The notes: generated by a model from the letters alone, not told the origin. A stretch of 64,000 bases of DNA from Natronincola peptidivorans (GCF_900111615.1 NZ_FOHU01000007.1:62001-126000); one strand, 5' to 3'; positions 37,730 to 47,895 are shown, counted from the stretch's first letter. Numbers and translations are program-made.

Positions 37730-38743
37730 TTATAAACAGAAACCGTATTTCAAAGGATCTTCTGGGTCAATGACAAAATGATTAAATCCAGTAATATATG
37801 CACTACCTGTTATTTCTGGTATGATTGCGTCATAGTCACCTACTTTTTCATGTCCCACAATTTTTCCTTTAAATATCGTTCCTGTAATACTCTCATAAAC
37901 GAATTCTTCTTCTTCACTAAATTGACCCTTAGTAAATAATGTTGCAAGCTTAGCACTGGTTCCTGTACCGCAAGGAGAACGATCCAACTGCCCTTGTCCG
38001 AAAATAACAGCATTTTTATAATGAGCTTCTGGATGGGTAGCTTCATCAAAGATTTCTACTAAATCTACTGAGTTAATATGTGATTGTTCTGGATGCTGAA
38101 CCTTTACAGTACGATTTACAATGTCTCTGATTTGCAGTCCAAGCTTGATCAGTTCATCTGACTGGGCGGTTTCTACCTTAACACCCAATTGCTTTGCATC
38201 TATGATTGCAAAAAAGCTTCCGCCAAAGGAAATATCTAAGGTTACCTTTCCAATTTGAGGTACATCTATGGCAACATCTGTTTTGTATAGGAAAGAAGGT
38301 ACATTGGTAATGGATACTTCCTTCGCTTTACCATTTTCCACTTTTACTCTGGCCTTGATTAAACCTGCTGGAGATTCCATAGTAATAAAGGTGTATGGCT
38401 CCTCAACCTTTACCATGCCAGATTCTACAGCTACAGTTGCAGCACCTATAGACCCATGACCGCACATATTTAAGTATCCGCCGCCGTCCATAAAGATAAT
38501 GCCGAAATCTGCTTCTTCGATTGTGGTATTTGTAATGACAGAACCAAACATATCATTATGTCCTCTAGGCTCATGCATTAAGGAAGTTCTAACATAATCT
38601 AAGTTGTCCTCTAAATACTTCTTTTTGTCTGCCATCGTTTTTCCTGGTATTTTTGGAACACCACCTACTATGATTCTTGTAGGCTCTCCCATGGTGTGGG
38701 AATCAATGGCGTGAATGCCTTTAATAAATTTCATATTATTCAA
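37730..38743 (-). CDS. prdF: Proline racemase
   Basis: A 337-residue racemase with both catalytic cysteines: MCGHGSIGAATVAVESG and DRSPCGTGTSAKLATL. It opens with IDSHTMGEPTRIIVGG. It converts L-proline to D-proline, the substrate of proline reductase. The start overlaps the prdE stop by eight bases. Confidence 0.96.
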   Translation of the reverse strand: MNNMKFIKGIHAIDSHTMGEPTRIIVGGVPKIPGKTMADKKKYLEDNLDYVRTSLMHEPRGHNDMFGSVITNTTIEEADFGIIFMDGGGYLNMCGHGSIGAATVAVESGMVKVEEPYTFITMESPAGLIKARVKVENGKAKEVSITNVPSFLYKTDVAIDVPQIGKVTLDISFGGSFFAIIDAKQLGVKVETAQSDELIKLGLQIRDIVNRTVKVQHPEQSHINSVDLVEIFDEATHPEAHYKNAVIFGQGQLDRSPCGTGTSAKLATLFTKGQFSEEEEFVYESITGTIFKGKIVGHEKVGDYDAIIPEITGSAYITGFNHFVIDPEDPLKYGFCL

Positions 38744-39203
38744 CCTCCTTCATTTTAAGTTTCAAAAATGCCAACGCTTTTCTTGCATCTAGATAATTAG
38801 GGTTGTTTTCTCCCACTACCTCTGTTTCGATGCCTGCTTGGGATTTGTTAAAATCTACAATGGTATCCATATAGTCATTTTTCACTACAAAATTCGCTTG
38901 TGTTCCAACGAAGCTTAGTCCTACTACAGGAATGCCTCTGCTGCCAATTTCTTCAATGGTATTGGCATAGTCAACGTGACTATTTCCCCAGCCATCTATA
39001 GAAATGATAGTTCCGTCCACCCGCATAGCCTCCAGCCATGCTGCTGTCCGTTTTCCTACAAAGTACTTTTCTTCATTATGCTGAGGTGTTCCAACAATAA
39101 TGATGCCTACTAGATCGATATCATCATCCTTTGAAACTACATCCAACAGTGGATCTCTAAAATGATGCAAGGTTGTTTCCTTGGTTGATGGTCCTATACC
39201 CAT
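38736..39203 (-). CDS. prdE: PrdE, homologue of the C-terminal (small) part of PrdA
   Basis: A 155-residue protein beginning MGIGPSTKETTLHHFRDPLL. It aligns with PrdA after the processing site (CIGPASKENSRHYWREPL) and shares DLxGxIxVGxPQxNxEKxxV and EIGSRGIPVVGLSF. The position of the PrdA cysteine is occupied by MG, so it cannot form a pyruvoyl group. Its role is unknown; complex stability has been suggested for the family. Confidence 0.9.
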   Translation of the reverse strand: MGIGPSTKETTLHHFRDPLLDVVSKDDDIDLVGIIIVGTPQHNEEKYFVGKRTAAWLEAMRVDGTIISIDGWGNSHVDYANTIEEIGSRGIPVVGLSFVGTQANFVVKNDYMDTIVDFNKSQAGIETEVVGENNPNYLDARKALAFLKLKMKEVE

Positions 39204-39216
39204 TTAATCACCTTCT

Positions 39217-39990
39217 TTAAGTCATGGCCCTAAGGGCACCATCTCTATATTCATTAGGACTTAATATAATTGGTACATTTCCTAAGTCGATAATAGCTCG
39301 TCCCCCGTGAAAACCACTGGGTTCATTAGGAAGTATTTGATTGTCATACATAGCCCCTTGTCCTGCTACCTGTTTAACAATGGCTACCTTTTTCTTGTTT
39401 ATTTTTGCTTTGTCATAAAACTCATGCTTTTCAGTGTACCGCTTGCCATCTATTTTCTTCAGCTTATCTCTGATACTTTGGATAAAGGTATCACAGACTT
39501 TATGTGCTTCTAAAATCGCAGCTCGATTGGTTCCTTGACCTTCCTTTAGGGTAACATCAAAGGAAATAATATAGTCATCCATTGATGGTGTGCCAGCTCT
39601 ATTTAGATATAATTTCTCCTTTAGTATCCCTTCTGAAGAACCAAATTCAGCTACCTGTGTTCCAGCTTCGTCTACTCCTGTCAGCATCACATATACACCT
39701 GTCAACGTATGGGTAATCCCCTCTCCCAGCTTTCCTAAAACCTTAGTTGAGATAGGCATGATATCCATAATGCTATTGGTCCATTGATCATGCTGCTGAG
39801 GAGGTATGATTTTAACCTTTATTTCTTTTATGCTTTGGGTTTTTGTTACTATTTTGTCAATTAAGTCCAAAGAAAAGCTCAGGGTTTTGTCATCAATTTT
39901 TGTTGTGTTCTCTATCTTTACATTCTTTATATGAAAGGTTTTTATCACCAATCGTCTTAAGGTTTTTTCCTGTTTATTCATTGAATTCAC
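39217..39990 (-). CDS. prdD: PrdD, homologue of the N-terminal part of PrdA
   Basis: A 257-residue protein related to the part of PrdA just before the processing site. Shared segments are KLGEGITHTLTGVYVMLTGVDEAGTQVAEFGSSEG, KVAIVKQVAGQGAMYDNQILPNEPSGFHGG and the C-terminus NVPIILSPNEYRDGALRAMT. It ends at the exact threonine where PrdA is cut. With prdE, 13 bases downstream, it amounts to a two-gene version of PrdA. Confidence 0.9.
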   Translation of the reverse strand: MNSMNKQEKTLRRLVIKTFHIKNVKIENTTKIDDKTLSFSLDLIDKIVTKTQSIKEIKVKIIPPQQHDQWTNSIMDIMPISTKVLGKLGEGITHTLTGVYVMLTGVDEAGTQVAEFGSSEGILKEKLYLNRAGTPSMDDYIISFDVTLKEGQGTNRAAILEAHKVCDTFIQSIRDKLKKIDGKRYTEKHEFYDKAKINKKKVAIVKQVAGQGAMYDNQILPNEPSGFHGGRAIIDLGNVPIILSPNEYRDGALRAMT

Positions 39991-40059
39991 CCTTATTTTC
40001 TTGTATATCTAGCCTATCTTTTTTCTTGAGAAGATAGGCTAGATTTTGTTTTATTATGT

Positions 40060-40788
40060 CTATACTTTTGCTACATACTCATATGGTAGTGGTACAATTT
40101 TTCCTGCACTTGGTATTTCAATTAATTGCTTTAAAGAATCCTTGCAAATAGCTTTTTGCATTTCTGGGTTATTTGGTTCTCCAGCATTTGCGCCCATTGG
40201 TACCAGTGGAGCTACCGCTCTCGGTGTACCATTTTGTCTAACAACTGGAGGTAAAGCCGCAATGATAATTGTAGGAATCCCCGATTCCTCGATCGCTCTC
40301 TGTACAATAACAGCAGAACGGTGGCAGGTACCTCAGCCAGCGGTTAGGAGTACCGCATCTACTTCAGCTTCTTTTAATCGTCTAGCAATTTCTGGTCCTG
40401 CTTCTTCTCTAAACTTGGTTTGGTCGCCTCCGCCACCCATGAAACCAAAGTTTACTGGAGAGATAGCTTTGATAAAGCCTTCTTCCACCAATTCTCTTAT
40501 AGGATCGATTGGGAACATACAGTTGATGTCCTTATTTACATCTCCATTATCATATCCACCATGAGATACCATCATTTCACTCACTGGAGCAGCTCCTGGA
40601 ATTGCTCTAACCGAAAAATCTCCAGCTAAGTTGAATCTTTTATCAGATTTTAAGTGTACTCCTGCTGCTGTAACTAAGGCTACTGTCATATCCTTTAGCT
40701 CTTTTGTTACAGGTGCCCATACTGGCGGAGGAGTAATCGGTACGAATATTTCTGATTGTAGGCCTTTTACTACTGTTAAACTAGCCAT
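40060..40788 (-). CDS. prdB: D-proline reductase selenoprotein subunit PrdB (Sec152)
   Basis: A 242-residue subunit read through an in-frame TGA at 40335-40333 (codon 152), context LLTAG-U-GTCHRSAVIVQ. After the TGA the frame continues to a TAG at 40062-40060 with clear conservation (VVRQNGTPRAVAPLVPMGANAGEP). A SECIS-like hairpin, UUCUG/CAGAG with an 11-base loop, lies at 40298-40318. Selenocysteine attacks the C-alpha-N bond of D-proline held on the PrdA pyruvoyl group. The ATG overlaps the preceding stop (TAATG). Ordinary callers would stop at residue 151. Confidence 0.97.
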
Positions 40789-41045
40789 TATTCTACCTCC
40801 TTCTTTTCTCTATTTCTTTTTTCTATGTTACTGATATATTTTTCATTGATTTCTTCGCTGATGATCTCAACAAAACTCATTCTTAATGCTACTTCTTGTC
40901 CTACTTTGATTGGATGATCACTAATCACCATTCTCATAGGAACCTTTAAAAATCCTAATCTACCTTTAAGATCAACAGATATGGCGCCATCATGAACTTC
41001 TACTACGATTCCTTCTATATAGATAATCTTGTCTCCATATTTCAT
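40788..41045 (-). CDS. Small conserved prd-operon protein (CBO2463/CBO2479-type)
   Basis: An 85-residue protein, MKYGDKIIYIEGIVVEVHDG.., with a short beta-rich region (VDLKGRLGFLKVPMRMVIS) and a charged C-terminal helix. Small proteins of this type lie between prdA and prdB in Clostridium botulinum-like operons; their role is unknown. It is coupled to prdB by a one-base overlap. Confidence 0.75.
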   Translation of the reverse strand: MKYGDKIIYIEGIVVEVHDGAISVDLKGRLGFLKVPMRMVISDHPIKVGQEVALRMSFVEIISEEINEKYISNIEKRNREKKEVE

Positions 41046-41100
41046 CTAATCACCTTTTCCTTTATTACTTTCATCCTTTTTCATGGGTGCCTTTTTCTGT

Positions 41101-42978
41101 CTACTCTGCTTCGTATATTTCTTTTCTTTTCTTACTCATTGGTAGGACTTGCTCGTTAGCAACTAGCTCTACTTCCTTACCTACCTGTTGCTGAATCATG
41201 TCAATGTTACTTTCTTTTACATTGGCATTGTATTTTCTTTCTGGAGCCTTTACTTCTTCTCCAGCAATTGCAGCCTTTAACATTGCTACTGCTCTTACAG
41301 CATCTTCTTTGCAAAGAGTGTTGTTTGAAAGAACTTCATTTTCTATACCTTGTGTAGATTTGTTTAAGTCAACCATATACTTCATGTATTTGTTTCCTAC
41401 AACTAGTGCTCCCTGCTCTGCACAGAAGGACATTCCTACTACTGGTATTTCTCTCATACCTACTTGTTCATGGTGGCTGGCAAAATCAATGTGATTGTTT
41501 CCAAAACCTTCAGTGGTGATGAAAGCGCCATCAACATCCATCGCTTCTACAATCATTCCTAGTCTTTCAGAAACATAGAACTTCTCAGAGTTTACTTGTG
41601 GAGATCCTACAAAGATAACACCTGCTAAATCTAGTTCTTCATCCATCATTACTTCTGCTACCAATGGCTCTCTCCAATAATGTCTAGAATTCTCTTTGGA
41701 TGCAGGCCCTATACAGGTTAAAGCATGAATTCCACCATCAAGCACTTCTAGTGGAGAAAGCATTACAGGTACGTTTCCTAAATCTACGTTTGGCTTTCCA
41801 CCTATAATCCCTACTGGCTCTACAGGAAGGATTAAATTATCATGCATTGCCCCTTGACCCATAACTTCTTTAATAATAACTACCTTCTTTTTGCTTGGTC
41901 TTCTATATTGAACCAATTCCTCTTCTTCTACAATTAAGCTTTCATCTGCATTTTTAAGAGCTTCCCTAATTTCTTGAGTAATATAATCTGTAGCTTTATG
42001 AGCAGCTAATGGTCCTGGTCTTTCCATGTTGGTGTTTTCTTTTATAACAACCTCTGTTTTGATAAAGATTTCACCTTTGTCAGGTGCACCAGGTCTTCCC
42101 CACATGATATTGGCTTCTAGTTCCCCTTCAGAAGAACCAAATTCACCGATTTGTACACCGTTTGCATCTGTTCCAGTTACAACAACTACTACTCCATCAA
42201 TCACTCTAGTGATACCTTCTCCTAGCTTGCTTTCACCTTCCTTTGTTGCAATCGGCTGAACATCCATGATGGTTTCACTGTACTTACCATAATCTTCTGG
42301 AGTAATGATGTCTACTTTGATAGAGTTAACAAGTTTGCTTACATTTACTGCATCATCACAAACATTTTCTCTTATATATAAAGTAGTTCCCTCGATTTTT
42401 GTTTCAGGTCCAAATACTACCTTTTCAATTTTGAAATGTTTTTTCACAAGCTTTCTGATGGCTTTCGCCTCTAAAGCTGCCTCTTTTTCCACTTTGGCTG
42501 CTGTTGCTGTCTCAACTGGAGTTTCCACTGCTGCTGCAGGCTGTGATACTGTACCCATAGCACCTGCTACAGATAATGGTATTTCTAGGTTGATGTCCTT
42601 GCCTTCTCCAATGTGGATTTTTACAACGCCGCCTACAGCTTGCACTACTGGTGCTGCTGCAGCTGCTGGAGCTGGAGCTTCAGCCTTCACTTCCTCTTTT
42701 ACTTCTTTCTTTTCTTCTGCCATTACTTGCACTCCCTCTAATAAATCAGGTGTTAGTGGTGTTAATGAGTCAATTGTTTTTGTAAGCTTTGCTCCTAAAA
42801 CCTCCCCTATTTTAAGGCAGTTTTCGGGTATTTGCAATAGTCCTGAATCTTCCAAATCAGGGAAAATTGCTGGATCTTCAAGATTGCTGGCTTCAAGAAC
42901 TGTTCCTGCTTCTGTTCTACAACATACTACTGCTACATCATTTGCATGCTCCTTCGCAGTCTCTGGAGTTATTGCCAT
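41101..42978 (-). CDS. prdA: D-proline reductase proprotein PrdA
   Basis: A 625-residue proprotein. Self-processing should occur at Thr421-Cys422 in HALTCIGPASKENSRHYW, leaving a C-terminal chain of about 204 residues with an N-terminal pyruvoyl group from the cysteine. Residues about 85-115 are a low-complexity Glu/Lys then Ala/Pro linker, splitting a short N-terminal domain from the core. The pyruvoyl forms a Schiff base with D-proline, and PrdB selenocysteine reduces it. Strong similarity to PrdD plus PrdE. Confidence 0.96.
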   Translation of the reverse strand: MAITPETAKEHANDVAVVCCRTEAGTVLEASNLEDPAIFPDLEDSGLLQIPENCLKIGEVLGAKLTKTIDSLTPLTPDLLEGVQVMAEEKKEVKEEVKAEAPAPAAAAAPVVQAVGGVVKIHIGEGKDINLEIPLSVAGAMGTVSQPAAAVETPVETATAAKVEKEAALEAKAIRKLVKKHFKIEKVVFGPETKIEGTTLYIRENVCDDAVNVSKLVNSIKVDIITPEDYGKYSETIMDVQPIATKEGESKLGEGITRVIDGVVVVVTGTDANGVQIGEFGSSEGELEANIMWGRPGAPDKGEIFIKTEVVIKENTNMERPGPLAAHKATDYITQEIREALKNADESLIVEEEELVQYRRPSKKKVVIIKEVMGQGAMHDNLILPVEPVGIIGGKPNVDLGNVPVMLSPLEVLDGGIHALTCIGPASKENSRHYWREPLVAEVMMDEELDLAGVIFVGSPQVNSEKFYVSERLGMIVEAMDVDGAFITTEGFGNNHIDFASHHEQVGMREIPVVGMSFCAEQGALVVGNKYMKYMVDLNKSTQGIENEVLSNNTLCKEDAVRAVAMLKAAIAGEEVKAPERKYNANVKESNIDMIQQQVGKEVELVANEQVLPMSKKRKEIYEAE

Positions 42979-43026
42979 TTAAATCGCCTCCTATCCATAT
43001 TCTTTCATTAATTAGTTTTAATATAT

Positions 43027-44316
43027 TTATTCATTTTCATTTCTTCTAACAAGTCTTGATCCTACAGCTCTAAGTACATGATCTGTACTATGATAAGTTG
43101 GAACCCCTAACCTAGGAGCTACGTTCATCACTGTGTTGGTTCAGTCTCCACAGGTGCCTGTTAAAAGAACTTGTATCCCTTTTTTCTTCATATTGAGAAC
43201 CTTTTCTGCTTGTCCAGGACATATGCCTGGTTGATCACAGCGGTATCTACCATTAACTTCTATCATTCTTTTACACTTTTCTTCTGCTACCACCTCAGCC
43301 CCCATGGCTTTGGCAATTTCCTTCAGTCTTTCCTCTTGAGCTCCACATTCACATGCTAGGATACCTATTTTTCTAGTTTCCTGTGGGAAGGGCATGGAAA
43401 CCAAAATCCCACCTAATGTTTTGGTGATAGGAGAGGTTTCTTTTCCTGGAGTTCCTGTGTAAGGTCCTCCCAGTGTAATCTCTCCATAGGGCTTTACATA
43501 ACCGCCACAAAGTTCAATATACTTCCCTACTGGTTCTCCCAGAGGTACATCTAAAAATACTCTTCCCTTTTTAGCATCCTTTACTCTCCCAGCTACTGTT
43601 AAGTCCTTCGTAATATAAGGCTTTCTTAGTTCAATAGCATTAGTAATATGCTTTAAGGTTTCTACATTTTGAATTACTGCTTTTGCTTCCATCGGCAGTT
43701 TTCCTGGCTCTAGTTCAATGCCTAGAACCTCTCTGACGATTACTCTTTCATCGCCGGATGGATACATATCAGGTAAGAACTTCACTTCTATATCTGGCTC
43801 TATAGAAGAAGCTTTTTTAAGAGCTCTTACAGCTTTTTGATATTTAGCCTTGATGGCAATGTAACCCTTTGAAGCATTGGTGATTTCCTTAATATACTTA
43901 AGTCCTCTCACCACTATCTCCGGCTCCTCCTCCATCAGCTTTAGATTGTGGCCCAAGATTGGCTCACACTCGGCACCATTGGCAATCACATAACCTCCCT
44001 CAAGGTTGACATTTAGTTTTACATGGGTTGGGAAGCCTGCTCCACCTGCACCTACAATACCTGCTTCTTTAATCGCCTCTAGTTTATCCTCAGTGGCTTT
44101 GATCTTTATATAATCATGGGCTTGGTCCTCTTTAGGCTGAATGGTGATAGCTTCCTCAGTGATGGCTTCAATAACACCGTGTACACTGGCATGAATGTTT
44201 GCTCCTAAACCCTCTGGAACAGCTATCAATTGTCCTTTTTGAACCTCATCTCCTACATGGACAAGCGCTTTACAAGGAGCACCCACATGTTGTTTTAATG
44301 GCAAAATAATTTTCAA
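43027..44316 (-). CDS. prdC: PrdC, selenocysteine-containing RnfC-like electron-transfer protein (Sec392)
   Basis: A 429-residue protein related to RnfC, with GIVGAGGAGFPTHVKL, NGAECEPILGHN and a cysteine-rich C-terminal part (CECGAQEE, CKRM, CDQPGICPGQ). The in-frame TGA at 43143-43141 gives TGTCGDU (Sec392), and the frame continues 37 residues to TAA at 43029-43027. A hairpin AGCUCC/GGGGUU with loop UAGGUUA (43102-43120) is a good SECIS candidate; its AGGU loop resembles E. coli fdhF. The TTG at 44316 is chosen as start because AGGAGGTG is just upstream and would be inside a longer frame. It passes electrons, probably from NADH, to proline reductase. Confidence 0.93.
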
Positions 44317-44351
44317 CTTTTTCACCTCCTTGAATCTCACTTTATATTATG

Positions 44352-44367
44352 AGCAATTACCGTGCCA
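44352..44367 (-). promoter_or_regulatory. Sigma-54 promoter of the prd operon
   Basis: On the minus strand TGGCAC-ggtaa-TTGCT matches the -24/-12 consensus perfectly. Transcription would begin near 44341, giving a leader of about 25 bases before prdC. Confidence 0.92.
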
Positions 44368-44498
44368 ATTTTTATTGCACTTTATTTTTCTACAGATTTT
44401 TTCTATAGCAATCATTTCCATTGTTGCTATTTCAAGACTTTGTTATTTAATTATCTTTGTATTTTGTGAAATATAGTTTTTTGTTAAGGTTTTTCTTC

Positions 44499-44534
44499 TC
44501 CCAAAGGTGTCCATGGTCTGACACTTATTTGGGA
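44499..44534. promoter_or_regulatory. Candidate PrdR enhancer (upstream activating site)
   Basis: The inverted repeat TCCCAAA.GTGTC...GACAC...TTTGGGA spans 36 bases, about 135-180 bases upstream of the sigma-54 promoter, the usual distance for an activator site. Binding by PrdR is inferred. Confidence 0.55.
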
Positions 44535-44620
44535 AAGGTATCACTAGTTTTTCTTTTAAACATTGTCGAAATCTGTTGAATTGAAGGTTTTTTCTATGGA
44601 ATCAGTTCGCCAAAATTCAA

Positions 44621-44658
44621 AGCGTCAGTGTGTTGACGCATGTCAACACACTGACGCT
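44621..44658. terminator. Perfect 17-bp palindrome after prdR
   Basis: AGCGTCAGTGTGTTGAC, a 4-base loop, and its exact complement. On the minus strand it follows the prdR stop by 36 bases and is followed by TTTGAATTTT, so a terminator is the simplest reading. Its length and symmetry leave room for a protein-binding role. Confidence 0.55.
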
Positions 44659-44693
44659 TGTTTGAAGATTCTACTTTTATTTTGTTAATATTT

Positions 44694-46457
44694 CTATAAA
44701 TAATCCACTAAATCATAAAATTTTATTTTATAGTATAAGGTGCTCCTGGGAATATTTAATAGCTTTGCAGCCTGCGCTTTGTTGCCTTCAGCTGTCTCCA
44801 TAGCCTTTCTTATGATACCTATTTCAATATTTTTAACATTCTCTTGTAAATCATATCCTATCTCAGTTTGTGTTTTTTCTGTTTCACCCTGTAGCTGCTC
44901 TGGCAAACTGTCTACACTTATTTCTCCATCCTTTGAAAAGACTACTAAATGCTCTACCGTGTTTTTTAGTTCTCGAACATTACCAGGCCAATCATAATGC
45001 ATCAGTGCTTGGAAAACTTCAGGGGTTATTTGAGGTGCAGCAATATTATTTTCCTTGCAAAACTCTTGGATAAAATGCTTTACAAACATAGGAATGTCTT
45101 CTTTTCTCTCTTTTAAGCTTGGCATCTCTAAGCCCACAACATTTAATCGATAGTACAGATCCTCTCGAAAGCTGCCTTCCTTCACCATCTTCTTTATATT
45201 TCGATGGGTAGCAGAAATAATCCTTACATCGATGTCGATAGGCTTATCTCCACCTACTCTCACCACCTGTCTTTCCTGTAATACTCTCAAAAGCTTTGCC
45301 TGCATATACAAAGGCATATCTCCTATTTCATCTAAAAATAGGGTGCCTTTATGGGCTAGCTCTACTTTTCCTATCTTTCCTTTATTCAATGCCCCAGTAA
45401 AGGCGCCTCCCTCATATCCAAACATTTCACTTTCAAAAAGGTTTTCTGGTATGGCACTGCAATTAATCGCTACAAAAGGTCCTTTTCTCCCGCTTGCTTG
45501 ATGGACTGCCCTTGCAAACACTTCCTTTCCGGTACCACTTTCCCCCATAATCAATACACTGCTATTGGTTTTTGCCACCTGCATTCCCTTTTGAATCCTC
45601 TCCTGTATAGCATCACTTCTGCCTAGGGTTTGTCCAAAGGAGTATTTATCTTCATTGATTTTATTTACTTCCATTTGTAGGTAGTCTAGCTTCTCTTTAG
45701 TGGCTTCCAGCTCTAAGGATAGATTCCTTACCTCTGTTATATCTCTGTCGGTGGATACTGCCCCTACAAATTCTCCACTGATAAATATAGGAATAGCGCT
45801 GATATTGACATAGCTTCCCTTCCTAGGACTATGGATAACATTCTCAACTGATTTTTTATTTTCTAATACCTGTAATAGCAGACCGGTTGGGAATAGTTCC
45901 TCCAGCTTCTTTCCTACGATTTCTTCTTCCTTTACCCCATAAAGCTTTTCGGCTTTTCCACACCATAATATCACGATGCCTTCCTTATCCACCACACATA
46001 CAGCTTCATGCAGGTTATCTAATATATAGCCAAAGGTTTCCCTCATCTCATCAATTTTTGAGTAGACCTTATTTAAAATGTCTCTTACTCTTATGATTCC
46101 CACCAGCTTATTGTTATACATTACTGGTAATCTACCAATGCTTTTTTTCTGCATGATATTTCTAGCTTCTATCGCTTTGGCATTTCCTTCTATAACAACA
46201 ACATCCTTGATAGCGAATTTTCCTATTGCATCATCAAAGCTATTCTTTTTAGGAACATCCTTCAATATTTGCATGATATCCATAAAGCTTATAATCCCGC
46301 AAAGCTTTTCTTCTTTATCTATCACTAATATGTCCTGAATATTATTATCCAACATTTTTCTCATGGCATCTCTCAAGGATGTATCTTGATGAAGCTTTAG
46401 AAAATCCTCTGTCATAATGTCCATTACCGTATAATTGTCCAGTCTATCTAATAACAT
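44694..46457 (-). CDS. prdR: Sigma-54-dependent activator of proline reductase, PrdR
   Basis: A 587-residue activator: two CBS domains at about 1-130 ([44 protein letters not shown]), a PAS domain at about 140-245, an AAA+ domain at about 275-510 with [25 protein letters not shown] (the sigma-54 contact loop) and [22 protein letters not shown], and a Fis-type helix-turn-helix ([20 protein letters not shown]). It precedes prdC and should bind upstream of the sigma-54 promoter in response to proline or energy state. Confidence 0.93.
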   Translation of the reverse strand: MLLDRLDNYTVMDIMTEDFLKLHQDTSLRDAMRKMLDNNIQDILVIDKEEKLCGIISFMDIMQILKDVPKKNSFDDAIGKFAIKDVVVIEGNAKAIEARNIMQKKSIGRLPVMYNNKLVGIIRVRDILNKVYSKIDEMRETFGYILDNLHEAVCVVDKEGIVILWCGKAEKLYGVKEEEIVGKKLEELFPTGLLLQVLENKKSVENVIHSPRKGSYVNISAIPIFISGEFVGAVSTDRDITEVRNLSLELEATKEKLDYLQMEVNKINEDKYSFGQTLGRSDAIQERIQKGMQVAKTNSSVLIMGESGTGKEVFARAVHQASGRKGPFVAINCSAIPENLFESEMFGYEGGAFTGALNKGKIGKVELAHKGTLFLDEIGDMPLYMQAKLLRVLQERQVVRVGGDKPIDIDVRIISATHRNIKKMVKEGSFREDLYYRLNVVGLEMPSLKERKEDIPMFVKHFIQEFCKENNIAAPQITPEVFQALMHYDWPGNVRELKNTVEHLVVFSKDGEISVDSLPEQLQGETEKTQTEIGYDLQENVKNIEIGIIRKAMETAEGNKAQAAKLLNIPRSTLYYKIKFYDLVDYL

Positions 46458-46627
46458 AGCACCCTCCTTATAATAAGCAGTGTCAATATCCTTCTCCTAC
46501 ATTATATAGGATGTTTTCATAAGTTTCAAAGTTTTAATGTTTAGCCCTATTAGATAGGGGGTATAATCCAATTGTAATTACATAGAATAAATATTATAAA
46601 TTATCTTGAGGAAGGAGTTTTGTTGAG

Positions 46628-46789
46628 ATGCAAAAATATGTATGTGTACCATGTGGCTATGTTTATGACCCGGAGGTAGGAGATCCAGATTCAGGTATTG
46701 CTCCCGGAACAGCTTTTGATGATATTCCTGATGATTGGGTATGCCCAGTTTGTGGTGTTGGTAAGGATATGTTTGAACCAGAAGAATAA
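46628..46789 (+). CDS. Rubredoxin
   Basis: A 53-residue protein with the two iron-binding motifs [13 protein letters not shown] and [13 protein letters not shown]. The second cysteine pair and the DPxxG loop match classical rubredoxins. GAAGGAG precedes the ATG. A small electron carrier of the cytoplasm, possibly linked to oxygen or peroxide defence. Confidence 0.95.
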   Translation: MQKYVCVPCGYVYDPEVGDPDSGIAPGTAFDDIPDDWVCPVCGVGKDMFEPEE

Positions 46790-46800
46790 GATTATTTATA

Positions 46801-46825
46801 AAAAGCCACTGTTGTGGCTTTTTCT
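46801..46825 (+). terminator. Terminator after rubredoxin
   Basis: AAAAGCCAC/GTGGCTTTT with four-base loop and U-run. Confidence 0.85.
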
Positions 46826-46963
46826 TATATACAGGATTGCCTCTAAGCATAGAAGATATGCTTTTTTTATTTTTAAAATATATTTTGTTTCTTGGTAAAA
46901 TATTATAGAATAGAAGGAGTGGAAGGATAAAAAATGTACCACTATTGAAGGGAGTCAATCAAT

Positions 46964-47857
46964 ATGTCAAAACAGTTAAAAGCAGATTTAGCATTGCTGG
47001 GGGTTACCATAATATGGGGGTCTTCCTTTATTTTGTCTAAAAACTCATTAGATCATCTAGCCACCTATAATTTCCTTGCCATTCGTTTTATCATATCCGC
47101 CTTACTATCCTCTATCATTTTTTATAAAAATATCATCAGCATAAAAAAGGATACTTTAAAATATGGCTTTTTAATAGGAATTATTTTATTTACAGGCTAT
47201 GCTTTCCAAACAGTAGGGCTGAATTATACCACAGCTTCTAAATCTGGCTTTATTACAGGATTTGCTGTAGTTATAGTTCCAGTATTATCAGCATTGCTGT
47301 TAAAGCTCAAGCCTGAAAGGGCATCAGTAATAGGGGTTGTTTTGGCCTTAATAGGCTTAGGCTTCCTTACCTTAGATACTACACTTTCCCTCAATATTGG
47401 CGATTTTTATACTTTTATCGGTGCCTTAATGTTTGCACTTCATATTATCACTGTAGGAAAATATACAGTAAAGGTAGATTCTATTGCCTTGGCTATCATA
47501 CAAATCGCCACAGTAGGTATACTTAGTCTTTTATTCACCTTTACCATAGAGTCTCCTATCATACCGACAGGAGCAGAGGTATGGACCGCCATCTTGATTC
47601 TAGCAGTCTTAGCTACATCCGTTGCTTTTATTGTTCAAAATGCTATGCAAAAATTCACTTCTCCTACCCACACAGCCCTGATTTACTCTGGAGAGCCTGT
47701 ATTTGCTGCTATGTTTGCCTATATCCTAGCAGGGGAAGTTTTAACAAAGAGCGGCATTTTTGGTGGTGTATTGGTACTAATGGGTATGATTATAGCTGAG
47801 TTAGATTGGAAAGCAATCTTCCTTAAACAGAAACAAAAAAGACTTCAAAACAGTTAA
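46964..47857 (+). CDS. EamA/DMT-family transporter
   Basis: A 297-residue protein with ten hydrophobic segments in two EamA repeats. The first starts TIIWGSSFILSKNSLD; the second ends QKFTSPTHTALIYSGEPVFAAMFAYILAGEVL. Substrate unknown, often amino acids or metabolites for export. Confidence 0.88.
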   Translation: MSKQLKADLALLGVTIIWGSSFILSKNSLDHLATYNFLAIRFIISALLSSIIFYKNIISIKKDTLKYGFLIGIILFTGYAFQTVGLNYTTASKSGFITGFAVVIVPVLSALLLKLKPERASVIGVVLALIGLGFLTLDTTLSLNIGDFYTFIGALMFALHIITVGKYTVKVDSIALAIIQIATVGILSLLFTFTIESPIIPTGAEVWTAILILAVLATSVAFIVQNAMQKFTSPTHTALIYSGEPVFAAMFAYILAGEVLTKSGIFGGVLVLMGMIIAELDWKAIFLKQKQKRLQNS

Positions 47858-47895
47858 AGTTATTGCAAAATCAATTTTTCTTTGTTGTAAACCAA

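Noticed and set aside
42305-42982. A 225-codon plus-strand open frame
   Set aside because: It is the antisense of prdA, rich in Ser and Thr from the Ala/Pro/Glu linker region, without start signals.
46578-46958. A 126-codon minus-strand open frame
   Set aside because: It lies opposite the rubredoxin gene and the terminator after it, has no ribosome binding site and an unnatural composition.
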